Source of the DNA: a virus
Direction: 5' to 3' (one strand)
Length of the DNA stretch: 30,842 nt
Virus record (IMG/VR): IMGVR_UViG_3300042876_000590
Coordinates: 1 to 30,842 of that record
Shown here: positions 6,210 through 13,135 of the stretch, in pieces
Position numbering within the stretch: the first letter of the stretch is position 1
How the letters are laid out: every line of letters starts with the position of its first letter
Notes under the pieces: model-generated
The model's database searches: none
What the model saw: only the letters and a program-made list of their open reading frames with translations
Told to the model about the DNA's origin: nothing
Translations under genes and position numbers: made by a program

Positions 6210-7697
6210 CTACCACCCGGCCATCGCCGCGAACGCTCGAACGGCCCCGACGCGATCGACCGCGTGACGAGCGGCTCCCGTGATCGCGTCCACGTAGTCG
6301 TCGTGCAAACCCTTCTGCGGGAAACCGTGGAACTCCTGCAGCGCGTCCTCCGTCCACGGGCCACGCACGAAGAAGACGCGTCCGCGCTCGGCGTAGACGC
6401 TAAACGGCTTCGCGAGCTCGTACTTAGAGCCCGTCTTCTTGTCAGCTATGACCTCGTAGCGCGGTCCGAGCACGTTGCACCTGTAGTGCTCGATCACCTT
6501 GACGCCCGCGGAGCCCGGCTCCTGCTCGATGACGACCGGAACCGCGCGCCCGTCGTCCTTCGCCGTCGCCTCGACGAGGTCGTCGGAGCCACTCGGCGAT
6601 AGGCGCCCGCCCTGGACGTCGAGCACGTAGTAGTCCCCCGACCCCGGCGGCAGCGGGTTGGTGTCGGTCGGGCGCGGGGGATCTGGCGCGAAGCCCACGA
6701 GCGCGCCGCGCGTGAAGTCGGGATCGGGCGCCGTACCCTCTGCGGTCGCGGCGAAATCCCAGTAGCGCACGGCGGACGCTCGGACCTCGGACGGCACCTG
6801 CTCGAGGTCGATCAGCTTGAACCACTCGCGCTTGAAGAGCTTGCCGCCCGGGCGCACGTCCCAGCGGCCGTTCTTGAGTTGCTCTCGCGTGACGTGGTCG
6901 AGCTGGTCCAACTGCCCCTCGTACTCGGCTTGGTCGAGGTGAGGGTTATCGGTCAGTTTCGCGGGCACGAATCCGCGCCCGGGCTGGCGCGTCTTCTCGT
7001 TCACGAACCGCGCATAGACCCACTCATGCCCCTCGCCGCCCGGATTCGCGCCGGCGCGCATGCGCAGCGGCACGCGCGCTAGCGCTCGCAGCGGATCGTC
7101 AGGCGGGAGCGCGTCCATCTTCGGACGACGGATGCGGGACAGCAGGTAGGTGTATTGCGTCTCGGTGAACTGCGTGAGTTCGTCGAAGCCGATGCCCTGG
7201 AACTCTCCACCCTGGTACTGGAACTTGTCGTTCTCGCTCTCGAGGTGGCCGAACGCTAGGACCGAGGGCTTCGCCGGCACGCACTCCCCAGAGGACAACG
7301 TGTGCCACGTGTCGAAGTAGAACGCCTTGAGGTCGCCTGACCAGCGCACGCCGAGGCCCGCACGCGCGCGCGGCATGAGCCACTCGATCGCCCGGTCCAT
7401 GATCGCGCCCGGCTTCGCGAGATCCTTGAATGTGCGCCGCAGAATGAGGTGCGCGTACCCCGGCACGTGGACGTACTGCAGCGCGTCCATCAGAAGCGCG
7501 TCCGACTTGCCACCACCCGCCGCCCCGCCGAATAGGATCTCTCGCTCCTCCCTCGCGAGGAACGCAGCCTGACGCGCAGTCGGCGAGTGGGGACACCACC
7601 CGTTTAGGCGGCGCCCCCACTCGCGCTGGAGCTCCAGATAGATCTCGGTCGGCGTCATGCGCAGCAGCCGCGTACGTGGGTCTAGCAGCGCGTCCAT
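6210..7697 (-). CDS. terL: Terminase large subunit (TerL)
   Basis: A 495-residue packaging motor. The ATPase half has Walker A GGAAGGGKS (57-65), Walker B GIGFDE (168-173) and a coupling-motif region around AGANPGG (215-221). The nuclease half has the RNase H-like triad pattern: D314 in RYWDFAAT, E391 in VVIEQEPG, and acidic residues 466-470 in HDDYVDAITGA. TerL cuts the concatemeric DNA and pumps it through the portal. The start at 7697 has GGGGTGAT directly upstream; a later Met (residue 14) has no ribosome site. It lies 61 bases after TerS. All key residues are present. Confidence 0.95.
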   Translation of the reverse strand: MDALLDPRTRLLRMTPTEIYLELQREWGRRLNGWCPHSPTARQAAFLAREEREILFGGAAGGGKSDALLMDALQYVHVPGYAHLILRRTFKDLAKPGAIMDRAIEWLMPRARAGLGVRWSGDLKAFYFDTWHTLSSGECVPAKPSVLAFGHLESENDKFQYQGGEFQGIGFDELTQFTETQYTYLLSRIRRPKMDALPPDDPLRALARVPLRMRAGANPGGEGHEWVYARFVNEKTRQPGRGFVPAKLTDNPHLDQAEYEGQLDQLDHVTREQLKNGRWDVRPGGKLFKREWFKLIDLEQVPSEVRASAVRYWDFAATAEGTAPDPDFTRGALVGFAPDPPRPTDTNPLPPGSGDYYVLDVQGGRLSPSGSDDLVEATAKDDGRAVPVVIEQEPGSAGVKVIEHYRCNVLGPRYEVIADKKTGSKYELAKPFSVYAERGRVFFVRGPWTEDALQEFHGFPQKGLHDDYVDAITGAARHAVDRVGAVRAFAAMAGW

Positions 7698-7758
7698 CCC
7701 ATCACCCCGGAGAGGTCTGCGTCCGGGTCGGCGCCGGGCGTCATGCGGTCGTGCTGCC

Positions 7759-8451
7759 TCACTCCTCCGCGGGCGGCGTGGGCGTGACGTCGACCTCTCG
7801 CTTGCTGGCTCGGTCGAGCACCGCGCCCATGGACGAGGCCAGGTCGGCCATGTCGGCCGCGGTGAGTCGAGCCAGCACGCCGGGGGCGTCCGTCGGCTTC
7901 GACCCCATCGGCGATCCGTCCGGGTTGCCGAGCGTCAGGTCGACCCGCTCGAGCGGCTTCCCCCATCCCCGGGTGCAGATGTAGTCCCACGCCTGCAGCC
8001 GCGTCTTCACCGGCACGGCGATCTTGCGCTTCCGCGCGAGCCTCGACCGCATGGCTTTCGCGCGCGTCCTCAGCTCGCGCGCTTTCGTCTCGCAGGTCGC
8101 GATCCGGAACACGTCGCCGTCGTCTCGCGCTTTCGCGGCCTCGGTCTCCGCGATCTGCGCGTCCACCTCGAGCCGGTCGCACAGCCCAGCCTTATCGGCG
8201 ATCCGGCCGTCGAGGTCATCCCGTAGGACGGCGAACGCGAACTCGACCATCTCGATCCCGTCCCGCGACGCCTCGCGGAACAGGGCGGCGAACGGATCGC
8301 GTGGGCGGCCAGGGCCGGGAGGACCGCCGGTCTGGAAGGGGGTCCCCGTCGGCATGCCGTCGGGGCGAGGCGCGCGGGGGTCTAGGTTTGGGCCGCGATT
8401 GGTCGCGGGGTCATCTTGACCCGGGGCGGGGCTTTCCTCTGTCGTGTCCAT
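7759..8451 (-). CDS. terS: Probable terminase small subunit (TerS)
   Basis: A 230-residue protein immediately upstream of TerL. The N-terminus is a disordered Pro/Gly-rich tail with the GRPR motif (PPGPGRPRDPF), common in small terminase or DUF5681-like phage proteins. The middle is a long charged coiled coil (about 85-145). It is followed by TRLQAWDYICTRGWGKPLER, close to the family ending RGxGKP. TerS recognises the packaging site and regulates TerL. The start codon has no clear Shine-Dalgarno. The call rests on gene order and these motifs, as TerS sequences diverge strongly. Confidence 0.75.
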   Translation of the reverse strand: MDTTEESPAPGQDDPATNRGPNLDPRAPRPDGMPTGTPFQTGGPPGPGRPRDPFAALFREASRDGIEMVEFAFAVLRDDLDGRIADKAGLCDRLEVDAQIAETEAAKARDDGDVFRIATCETKARELRTRAKAMRSRLARKRKIAVPVKTRLQAWDYICTRGWGKPLERVDLTLGNPDGSPMGSKPTDAPGVLARLTAADMADLASSMGAVLDRASKREVDVTPTPPAEE

Positions 8452-8691
8452 GCCATGAGGAGTGGCACGGTCACGGCTCGGGGGTCAAACTAGGCCCCTT
8501 GGCACCTAGGGCAGCACATTGCCCCGTATCATCGGTGGGTTGGGCGTCAAGTGGCTGCCGTTCCCCCCTTTCTACTAACCTCTTGTGAAAGGGGTGGGTA
8601 TATAGTAAGAGGACACAGATAGAGACACATATACATCAGCACCGTCTAGAGAGACGTTTAGGCTAGAACCCGAACCGGCAGGGTAAAAACA
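8452..8691. promoter_or_regulatory. Divergent intergenic region between terS and the plus-strand gene
   Basis: A 240-base gap with no credible gene. The part from about 8570 to 8660 is much richer in A/T than the rest of the window (GGTATATAGTAAGAGG at 8597-8612, CATATACATC at 8628-8637). TTGTGA (8583-8588) with a 16-base spacer to TAAGAG (8605-8610) is a weak candidate rightward promoter; better boxes were not found. Next to terS, this is also a reasonable place for a packaging (pac/cos) or control site, but that is only positional inference. Confidence 0.4.
8565..8594. repeat. Inverted repeat in the divergent region
   Basis: CCCCTTTC (8565-8572) and GAAAGGGG (8587-8594) are perfect complementary 8-base arms around a 14-base centre. 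They sit at the edge of the AT-rich patch, over the candidate -35 box. It could be an operator or a hairpin. There is no T-run, so a terminator is less likely. Confidence 0.4.
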
Positions 8692-9204
8692 ATGAAAGCT
8701 GAAGAGTTGCGGGAGATTAGGACTGCCCTAGGTTTGGCGCTGGCGAAAGTCGACGCCGCTTTGGGTGGAGGCGCTGGCGGTGGAGGGGTACCCCACTCGA
8801 CCACGGACCTCAAGGGCCGGATCAAAGGACTCCGGCAGCGCGCAAGGGAGGAGAAGAAGGCGGCGGGTCGGGTCTTCTACGCGGCGGTATGCGATCTCCT
8901 CAGCTACTCCCGGGACAGGATCTCAAGGGAGGCGGCCGATCGTCTGGCCGCGGGAGAGGATCCCGGAGTTGTCGAGGCTGATCGGGTGGCGTCCATGCGG
9001 GGGCGCAGCAAGGTGCAGGCCCAGCAGCAGGCCCTCTCCGACAAGACGGCCGAGTGCTACGCGGCCGATCGTCGGCACGTCATGTACCTGACCGAGCTCT
9101 GCGAGGAGGTTGGTGGCGTGAGGCCGGGACAGGACGGACGCGAGATGTCGGTCTCCGAGATGATCGAGGCGCTCGAGCGGGCCATCCTGGCGGTGGGTGC
9201 GTAG
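8692..9204 (+). CDS. Orphan helical protein of unknown function
   Basis: A 170-residue protein, the only plus-strand gene between two minus-strand modules. It starts at ATG 8692 after CAGGGTAAAAACA. It is mostly helical: MKAEELREIRTALGLALAKV, then a Gly-rich hinge (GGGAGGGG), then a basic helix (DLKGRIKGLRQRAREEKKAAG) and further helices. It ends SVSEMIEALERAILAVGA. The basic helix and its isolated position in a control region suggest a DNA- or RNA-binding or regulatory role, but no family is recognised. A strong hairpin follows 7 bases after its stop. Confidence 0.7.
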   Translation: MKAEELREIRTALGLALAKVDAALGGGAGGGGVPHSTTDLKGRIKGLRQRAREEKKAAGRVFYAAVCDLLSYSRDRISREAADRLAAGEDPGVVEADRVASMRGRSKVQAQQQALSDKTAECYAADRRHVMYLTELCEEVGGVRPGQDGREMSVSEMIEALERAILAVGA

Positions 9205-9211
9205 GCTTGAT

Positions 9212-9244
9212 GGGACCGACGGGTCGTGGCTACCCGTCGGTCCC
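9212..9244. terminator. Perfect 12-bp hairpin between convergent genes
   Basis: GGGACCGACGGG (9212-9223) pairs perfectly with CCCGTCGGTCCC (9233-9244) around a 9-base loop. It lies exactly between the stop of the plus-strand gene (9204) and the stop of the minus-strand operon (9248), where a bidirectional terminator is expected. No clear T-run follows on either strand, so it is not a textbook intrinsic terminator. The stem itself is very stable. Confidence 0.65.
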
Positions 9245-9247
9245 CTG

Positions 9248-9502
9248 CTACTCCACCCGTCGCACGACCACGGGGACCACGCGCCAGCCCTCGCCAGACA
9301 CGGCTGCCGTCGTGAGGGCTCCGCGGGGATCCCTCCACAGCAGCAGCCACGCGGCTCGGTGCGCGCCGATCACCCTGCCCCCTAGCGGGAAGGCGCCATA
9401 CCCCTTGCCGCGTTCCCCGCCCGTCCACAGCCAGCACCCGGTGTTGGGCTCCGGCGACGCGCGCGAAAGAAGCACCTCCGCCGTATTCGCCTTAGGGCCC
9501 AC
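9248..9502 (-). CDS. Truncated HNH-endonuclease-like protein
   Basis: An 84-residue protein from GTG 9502, which has GGGAGGG just upstream and overlaps the previous gene by 11 bases. It carries the entry segment of phage HNH homing-type nucleases: SPEPNTGCWLWTGG, then GKGYGAF, then VIGAHRAAWLLLW. In intact family members this is followed by a catalytic His, a Cys pair and a second His. Here the sequence continues as GALTTAAVSGEGWRVVPVVV with no such residues, and none appear in the neighbouring frames. It is probably a remnant or a repurposed fragment. The family call is from pattern recognition. Confidence 0.55.
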   Translation of the reverse strand: MGPKANTAEVLLSRASPEPNTGCWLWTGGERGKGYGAFPLGGRVIGAHRAAWLLLWRDPRGALTTAAVSGEGWRVVPVVVRRVE

Positions 9503-10010
9503 GGTTCCCTCCCGCGCGCCCCGTGCCGCCGCAGCCGAGGCAGGGCAACCAGCCGTCAACCGGGTCTATCGCTCCAGCCATGCCGCCGCAGTCCGCGCAG
9601 GGCGCCGCGCTCTCCCCGGGGGACGCGGTAGGGCAGGTGCAGCGTGTTCCGCCGTGAGTGATGCAGCGGCACGCAGGATCATGGTGAGGCGCCCCGGCGC
9701 GGTCGTAGGTCACCGCGTCCGGGCGAATCGAATTGCTGGCCGTCGCCGCGCCTCCCGTCGTGGGGGCGGCCAGCGACATCACGCAGAGGTCAGCGGGCAG
9801 GCCCCACTCGCCCGGGGGCGTCATGTACGTGACGACGCGCGAGACTTCCCGCCCGGTGTAGCCGCGGAAGTTTCCGGTCGGGATCCACTCGCGCAGGCGC
9901 AGCGTGTCGCCCACGGCGAACGGGCGGTCGGCCTTGCGGATCTCGTACGTCTTCGTCCCGGCTAGCAGCGCCGCGAACGCTTCGGGCCACGTTTTGAGGT
10001 CGTGGCTCAT
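9492..10010 (-). CDS. DUF3850 (ASCH/PUA-like) protein with Cys-rich tail
   Basis: A 172-residue protein. Residues 1-80 match DUF3850: MSHDLKTWPEAFAALLAGTK, YEIRKADRPFAVGDTLRLRE, GYTGREVSRVVTYM and LCVMSL. This is a small PUA/ASCH-like beta-barrel thought to bind RNA or modified nucleotides. The tail has two Cys groups: HHDPACRCITHGGTRCTC (about 119-136) and CADCGG...CLGCGGTGR, the latter like a DnaJ-type zinc knuckle. The start at 10010 makes an ATGA overlap. The tail of its neighbour at 10007-10510 has a similar Cys group. Confidence 0.75.
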   Translation of the reverse strand: MSHDLKTWPEAFAALLAGTKTYEIRKADRPFAVGDTLRLREWIPTGNFRGYTGREVSRVVTYMTPPGEWGLPADLCVMSLAAPTTGGAATASNSIRPDAVTYDRAGAPHHDPACRCITHGGTRCTCPTASPGESAAPCADCGGMAGAIDPVDGWLPCLGCGGTGRAGGNRGP

Positions 10011-10510
10011 CCGTCGGTCCCTTCGTCGGCGGGCTGGGCGGCCCCGCAGTCGCAGCGGGTGAACGTCGGGTGGTCTCGGTAGGTCGAGCACGTTCCGTGG
10101 TGGGCTGCCGTCCATGCGGCAACCTTGGCGGCGCGGTCCGTCGTGGGAGCGGACGGGGCGGGGGCGCGGAGGGCGGAGGAGTCGAGTCCCATCACCTCCA
10201 GCACGCCCGCCAGCGCGTCGCACCACCCGTTCTCGTAGGTGTGCCCTTCCGCCCCCGCGTTGACCTCCGCGCGGAGCCGGTACTGCTCGTGCGCGAAGTC
10301 CATCACCGCCCGGATCAGCGCGTGCGCCTCCCGCGTCGGCGCGGGCTCGTCCTCGGGAAGCGCCGCGGCCTCATGGAGCGCCACGAAGTCCTCCAGCCGC
10401 ACCTCCACCATGTCCTCGTTCCGCCCCGGGCCGACCCGGCTGATGCACCGGCCCTGCCCAGCCTTCATCGCGGCCACCGCCTCTCGGATCTTCTCGTTCT
10501 TCGTCGTCAT
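10007..10510 (-). CDS. Unknown accessory protein with C-terminal Cys module
   Basis: A 167-residue protein from ATG 10510, with GGAG in TTCGGAGACTGACG ahead of it. The middle is helical (EAHALIRAVMDFAHEQYRLR; GWCDALAGVLEVMGL). The C-terminus is AAHHGTCSTYRDHPTFTRCDCGAAQPA, where H-H-x-x-C and C-x-C could hold a zinc. This ending is very like one in the protein at 11069-11728. No function is recognised. It is linked to the next gene by ATGA. Confidence 0.65.
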   Translation of the reverse strand: MTTKNEKIREAVAAMKAGQGRCISRVGPGRNEDMVEVRLEDFVALHEAAALPEDEPAPTREAHALIRAVMDFAHEQYRLRAEVNAGAEGHTYENGWCDALAGVLEVMGLDSSALRAPAPSAPTTDRAAKVAAWTAAHHGTCSTYRDHPTFTRCDCGAAQPADEGTDG

Positions 10511-10512
10511 CG

Positions 10513-10716
10513 TCAGTCTCCGAACCCGTTGTTCTTCGCCCACCACCCCGCGACGATGAGATCGCCCTCGTTGGCCTTCTCCGAGTAGACCTCCGAGTCG
10601 TCGTGGATCACCGACTTCGGGACCCAGGCTTCCTCCTCCCCGTCGAGCAGAACGAGGAGGGCTTTCTCTGTGGCTCGGACGACCTTCGCCGGGCCGAGGT
10701 TCACGCCGTCGCTCAT
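10513..10716 (-). CDS. Small 67-residue protein, possibly SH3-like barrel
   Basis: Starts at ATG 10716 with AAGGAG 8 bases upstream and an ATGA overlap. The sequence alternates short strands and turns (AKVVRATEKALLVLLDGEEE, AWVPKSVIHDDSEVY, GDLIVAGWWAKNNGF). This resembles the small five-strand phage proteins whose typical line is ...ETEKAILVEIDGEEVWIPKSQI...; those I recall only as hypothetical proteins. No enzymatic residues are evident. Confidence 0.7.
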   Translation of the reverse strand: MSDGVNLGPAKVVRATEKALLVLLDGEEEAWVPKSVIHDDSEVYSEKANEGDLIVAGWWAKNNGFGD

Positions 10717-11072
10717 CGGTCATTCTCCTTGTCGTCGGGGCGCGGGGAGGCGCCCGGGGTCGCAGAGCGTGCTCGCCACGACCGGCGGAACATGCAGGCG
10801 TCGCGGCGGATGAGGGCCTTCGCGCCGTGCTTCACGGCCGACACCCTTCGGCGCGGGGTCAGGTCGTAGTGCGGGATCCCGGTGCGGGACACCTGCGCCC
10901 ACACCCGCTTCATGCCGATCCGCTGCGCGAAGGCGTGAAGCTCCTCCTCCGTGTCGGCGTAGAGGTGGCACCAGCGGTCACCGTTCCGAGCGCCGACGCG
11001 AGCGGCCTGCGCGGCACCATCGCCCCGGTACGTCCCGCCGTACTCGATCAGGTCGTCCACGTAGGCGCTCAT
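10713..11072 (-). CDS. DUF4031 domain protein
   Basis: A 119-residue protein. It matches the DUF4031 family from residue 1: MSAYVDDLIEYGG, then RWCHLYADTEEELHAFAQRIGMKRVWAQ, then HYDLTPRRRVSAVKHGA. The family is widespread in phages and bacteria as a small stand-alone protein of unknown activity. Conserved Asp, Trp-Cys-His and His-Tyr-Asp residues suggest a binding or catalytic pocket. A 25-residue polar tail (PGASPRPDDKENDR) is extra and its DNA supplies the Shine-Dalgarno of the next gene. Both ends use ATGA overlaps. Confidence 0.8.
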   Translation of the reverse strand: MSAYVDDLIEYGGTYRGDGAAQAARVGARNGDRWCHLYADTEEELHAFAQRIGMKRVWAQVSRTGIPHYDLTPRRRVSAVKHGAKALIRRDACMFRRSWRARSATPGASPRPDDKENDR

Positions 11073-11728
11073 GCGCCCTCCGGTGTGGCCTGCGTGAAGG
11101 CGTGATGTTCGCTGCCTGCCGTGCCATCGAAGTGGACCGGGTGATTGCAGGGCCGCCCACACTTGCCGCAGACGACCGCCCCCGGGGCCCAGCCGCTGCA
11201 CGAAGGGCAGAAGCGGTGCTCCCAGCCGTTGGCCAATGGGCGGCGGCATTCGGGATCCTCACATTGGCGCGTCCCCTCCGGTTCGCGCGTCTCCGAGGGG
11301 GCTCGCGCGGGCAGCGCGCCGCAGTTGCACTGCACGGGGTCGAAGGTGGACTCACGGTGATTCAGCGCACACCATCCGGCGTGAATGATCGGGCACGTAG
11401 CTGGGGCTGTCGCCCCGATTGTGGCCGGGCGCGTCTCCGAGGGGGAGGCCAGCGCGCGGCGGGCGGCCGTCTCGGCAGCTACCTTCCGCGCGGTCAGCCA
11501 CTCCTCCCACGCCTTACGGGCCTCCTCTGCGTCCCCGGTGTGCATGTCCATCGGAGCCGACTTACCCGGCGGCCAAATGTGCGTCTCCTCCCAGAAGGTC
11601 ATCGCGATCCGGTCGTAGCGACCGACGATGCTCTCCCCCTCCTCTCCGAACGCCCAGAACGTCAGTGCCCGCAGCGCCCCCTCCAGTTCGGCCACCCGGG
11701 AGCGGAGGCGGGCAACCTCCGCGCTCAT
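11069..11728 (-). CDS. Coiled-coil protein with zinc-binding C-terminus
   Basis: A 219-residue protein, starting at ATG 11728. It begins with a coiled coil (MSAEVARLRSRVAELEGALR), and the middle has a Trp-rich helical part (FWEETHIWPPG; KAWEEWLTARK). The C-terminal half is full of Cys/His: IIHAGWCALN...DPVQCNCGALPA, then CEDPECRRP, then FCPSCSGW and VCGKCGRPCNHPVHF. These could make two or three zinc sites. It may be an adaptor or nucleic-acid-binding protein. It shares the H-x3-C ... C-x-C-G-A element with the protein at 10007-10510. Confidence 0.65.
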   Translation of the reverse strand: MSAEVARLRSRVAELEGALRALTFWAFGEEGESIVGRYDRIAMTFWEETHIWPPGKSAPMDMHTGDAEEARKAWEEWLTARKVAAETAARRALASPSETRPATIGATAPATCPIIHAGWCALNHRESTFDPVQCNCGALPARAPSETREPEGTRQCEDPECRRPLANGWEHRFCPSCSGWAPGAVVCGKCGRPCNHPVHFDGTAGSEHHAFTQATPEGA

Positions 11729-12114
11729 GGTTTGCCGTCTCCCTTCTCCGCGAGGGCGCGGGTGATGCTGTTGAATTCCCGGTCGATCTCGCTCAGGACG
11801 TGCCGCGCATCGGACTCGGGCCACGTTGTCGCCGGGCCCGCCTCACTCATCGACGCAAGCGCGCGGTCCAACTTCAGCCGCAGCCGCTTAGCGTCGGTTC
11901 GGGCAGCATTCCGCTCGGCGTGCAGCCTCTGGAATGCCTCTGCCTTACGCGACTCGGCCACGTCCAGATCGGCGCGCAGCCGCTCCACCTCGGCCCGGGA
12001 GGCGGCGAGCGCGGACTCGGCGGCGTCGGCGCGGGCAAGGAGGCGACGAATCTCGGCCCCCGCTTCGGCCAACGTATCGCGCAGTTCGGCGAGGTCCAGC
12101 GTCGGGGCGGTCAT
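11725..12114 (-). CDS. Coiled-coil protein of unknown function
   Basis: A 129-residue protein, almost entirely a long charged helix: LAELRDTLAEAGAEIRRLLA, AESALAASRAEVERLRADL, AERNAARTDAKRLRLKLDRA. A short less regular segment follows, then a final helix (ESDARHVLSEIDREFNSITR). It sits second in the operon behind the XRE regulator, with ATGA overlaps on both sides. It resembles the many small phage coiled-coil proteins; no function can be assigned. Confidence 0.65.
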   Translation of the reverse strand: MTAPTLDLAELRDTLAEAGAEIRRLLARADAAESALAASRAEVERLRADLDVAESRKAEAFQRLHAERNAARTDAKRLRLKLDRALASMSEAGPATTWPESDARHVLSEIDREFNSITRALAEKGDGKP

Positions 12115-12353
12115 CGCGTCGCCCCCGGTGCGTGCGGGGGGATCAGGCTCCGCACCGTGCAGCCGAGCGCGCGGGCGATCTGCTCCAGATCGGAGTACCT
12201 CACCGCCCTCCGGCCCGACTCGATCCGGCAGTAGACGGAGCGGTCGAGACCGGCAGCAGCGGCGGCGGCGGTGATTGTGAGGTGCGCTCGGGCGCGAGCT
12301 GCGCGGAGGCGCTGGGACAGGGCGGGGCTCGGGATCGTGGCGGGGGATGGCAT
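12111..12353 (-). CDS. XRE-family transcriptional regulator
   Basis: An 80-residue protein with a complete HTH_XRE domain: LSQRLRAARARAHLTITAAA, then AAGLDRSVYCRIESGRR (recognition helix), then YSDLEQIARALGC (residues about 11-67). It heads the eight-gene minus-strand operon 9248-12353 and probably controls it and the divergent genes at 12585. The start at 12353 has no Shine-Dalgarno. TTGCGC with a 16-base spacer to CTAGTG lies upstream, so a near-leaderless transcript is possible. A 19-bp palindrome at 12421-12439 is the natural operator candidate. Confidence 0.85.
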   Translation of the reverse strand: MPSPATIPSPALSQRLRAARARAHLTITAAAAAAGLDRSVYCRIESGRRAVRYSDLEQIARALGCTVRSLIPPHAPGATR

Positions 12354-12584
12354 CGTGGGGCCACACTAGCGCACGTCGCGGCAGAGCGCAAGCGGGCGCT
12401 GGCGCATCCCAACCGGGGGTGGGTCATCCCGGATGACCCGGGGTCGTGCGCAACCCCCTGCCGAGGGTGCGGCCGGCGGCCTAGTTTCGGGCACTTACGC
12501 TGTTCGGCGGTTGGCCCGGATCTCGCAATACCACTCCTCACAAGCGAACGGGATGGACCCGGACGCCACCAGAGGATAGACGCC
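12354..12584. promoter_or_regulatory. Divergent control region of the accessory cassette
   Basis: A 231-base gap between the XRE gene (minus) and the plus-strand gene at 12585. It holds a 19-bp palindrome (12421-12439) and a weak leftward promoter, TTGCGC-16-CTAGTG, reading towards 12353. The rightward side is AT-poor. AGAGGATAG at 12571-12579 is the ribosome site of the plus-strand gene. I could not pick a convincing rightward promoter. Confidence 0.5.
12421..12439. promoter_or_regulatory. 19-bp palindrome, candidate XRE operator
   Basis: GGGTCATCC (12421-12429), a single central C, then GGATGACCC (12431-12439): a perfect 9-base dyad. It lies 68 bases upstream of the XRE start codon, between divergent genes, as expected for an autoregulatory operator. 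A looser relative, GGGTCA-TCT-TGACCC, lies at 8408-8422 inside the start of terS. Confidence 0.6.
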
Positions 12585-12815
12585 ATGACGACCTACACCG
12601 TGACCGCCGAGACCCGCAGTATCCGCCTCCCCGGGATGACCGCCGAGGGCGAGACCAGCCACTTCGCGCGCGGCGAGTGGGTCGAGCGGCAGATGTGGAT
12701 CCTCCGGTCCCCCTCCGGCGAGGAGATCCAGCGCTACACGACGCAGGCCGACGCCGACGCCGCGCGTGCCTTCTATGAGCAGGGCGCCGACTTCGCCGCC
12801 ACCTACGAGTACTAG
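12585..12815 (+). CDS. Small protein of unknown function
   Basis: A 76-residue protein from ATG 12585, with AGAGGATAG as ribosome site. Strand-rich start (MTTYTVTAETRSIRLPGM), then GEWVERQMWILRSPSGEEIQ, then a helix (TQADADAARAFYEQGADFAA). It looks like a compact alpha/beta single domain. It is first in a plus-strand run of five small genes. A longer upstream frame exists but is antisense to the XRE operon and was rejected. Confidence 0.65.
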   Translation: MTTYTVTAETRSIRLPGMTAEGETSHFARGEWVERQMWILRSPSGEEIQRYTTQADADAARAFYEQGADFAATYEY

Positions 12816-12817
12816 CC

Positions 12818-13132
12818 ATGACGACGACGACCCGCAGCATCGAGTCCATCACCTACACGATCCTCTCGGGGAACCTGATCTCCGAGGGCGCTCCGACCCG
12901 AGCCGCCGTCGATCGGCTCGCGCAGTCCACCGCCGACGCGCTCTCCGTCGCGTTCCCAGGCGCCTCGGTCGAGTGCCCCGTGGCGTGGCGCACGAGCGGC
13001 GCCGGCCCCCGTCCTCTCGTCCGCGGCGACCTCGCTGGTGACTCCGAGACCGAGGAGCGGATCGCCGAGATCGCCGGGGCCGCGTGGGAGTCCTGGTGCC
13101 TCACGCTCTCCGCCTCGGACGTGGAGGCGTAG
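12818..13132 (+). CDS. Small protein of unknown function
   Basis: A 104-residue protein starting 2 bases after the previous stop and probably coupled to it, since it has no good ribosome site of its own. The start MTTTTRSIESITYTILSG echoes the previous protein's MTTYTVTAETRSI, hinting at a duplicated origin, but the rest differs. Two helices carry most of the charge (AAVDRLAQSTADALSVAF; ETEERIAEIAGAAWESW). No family is recognised. Confidence 0.6.
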   Translation: MTTTTRSIESITYTILSGNLISEGAPTRAAVDRLAQSTADALSVAFPGASVECPVAWRTSGAGPRPLVRGDLAGDSETEERIAEIAGAAWESWCLTLSASDVEA

Positions 13133-13135
13133 GCC

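Noticed and set aside
11102-12274. 390-codon plus-strand frame opposite the XRE operon
   Set aside because: Ser/Arg-rich low-complexity product overlapping four overlapping genes whose starts and stops interlock on the other strand.
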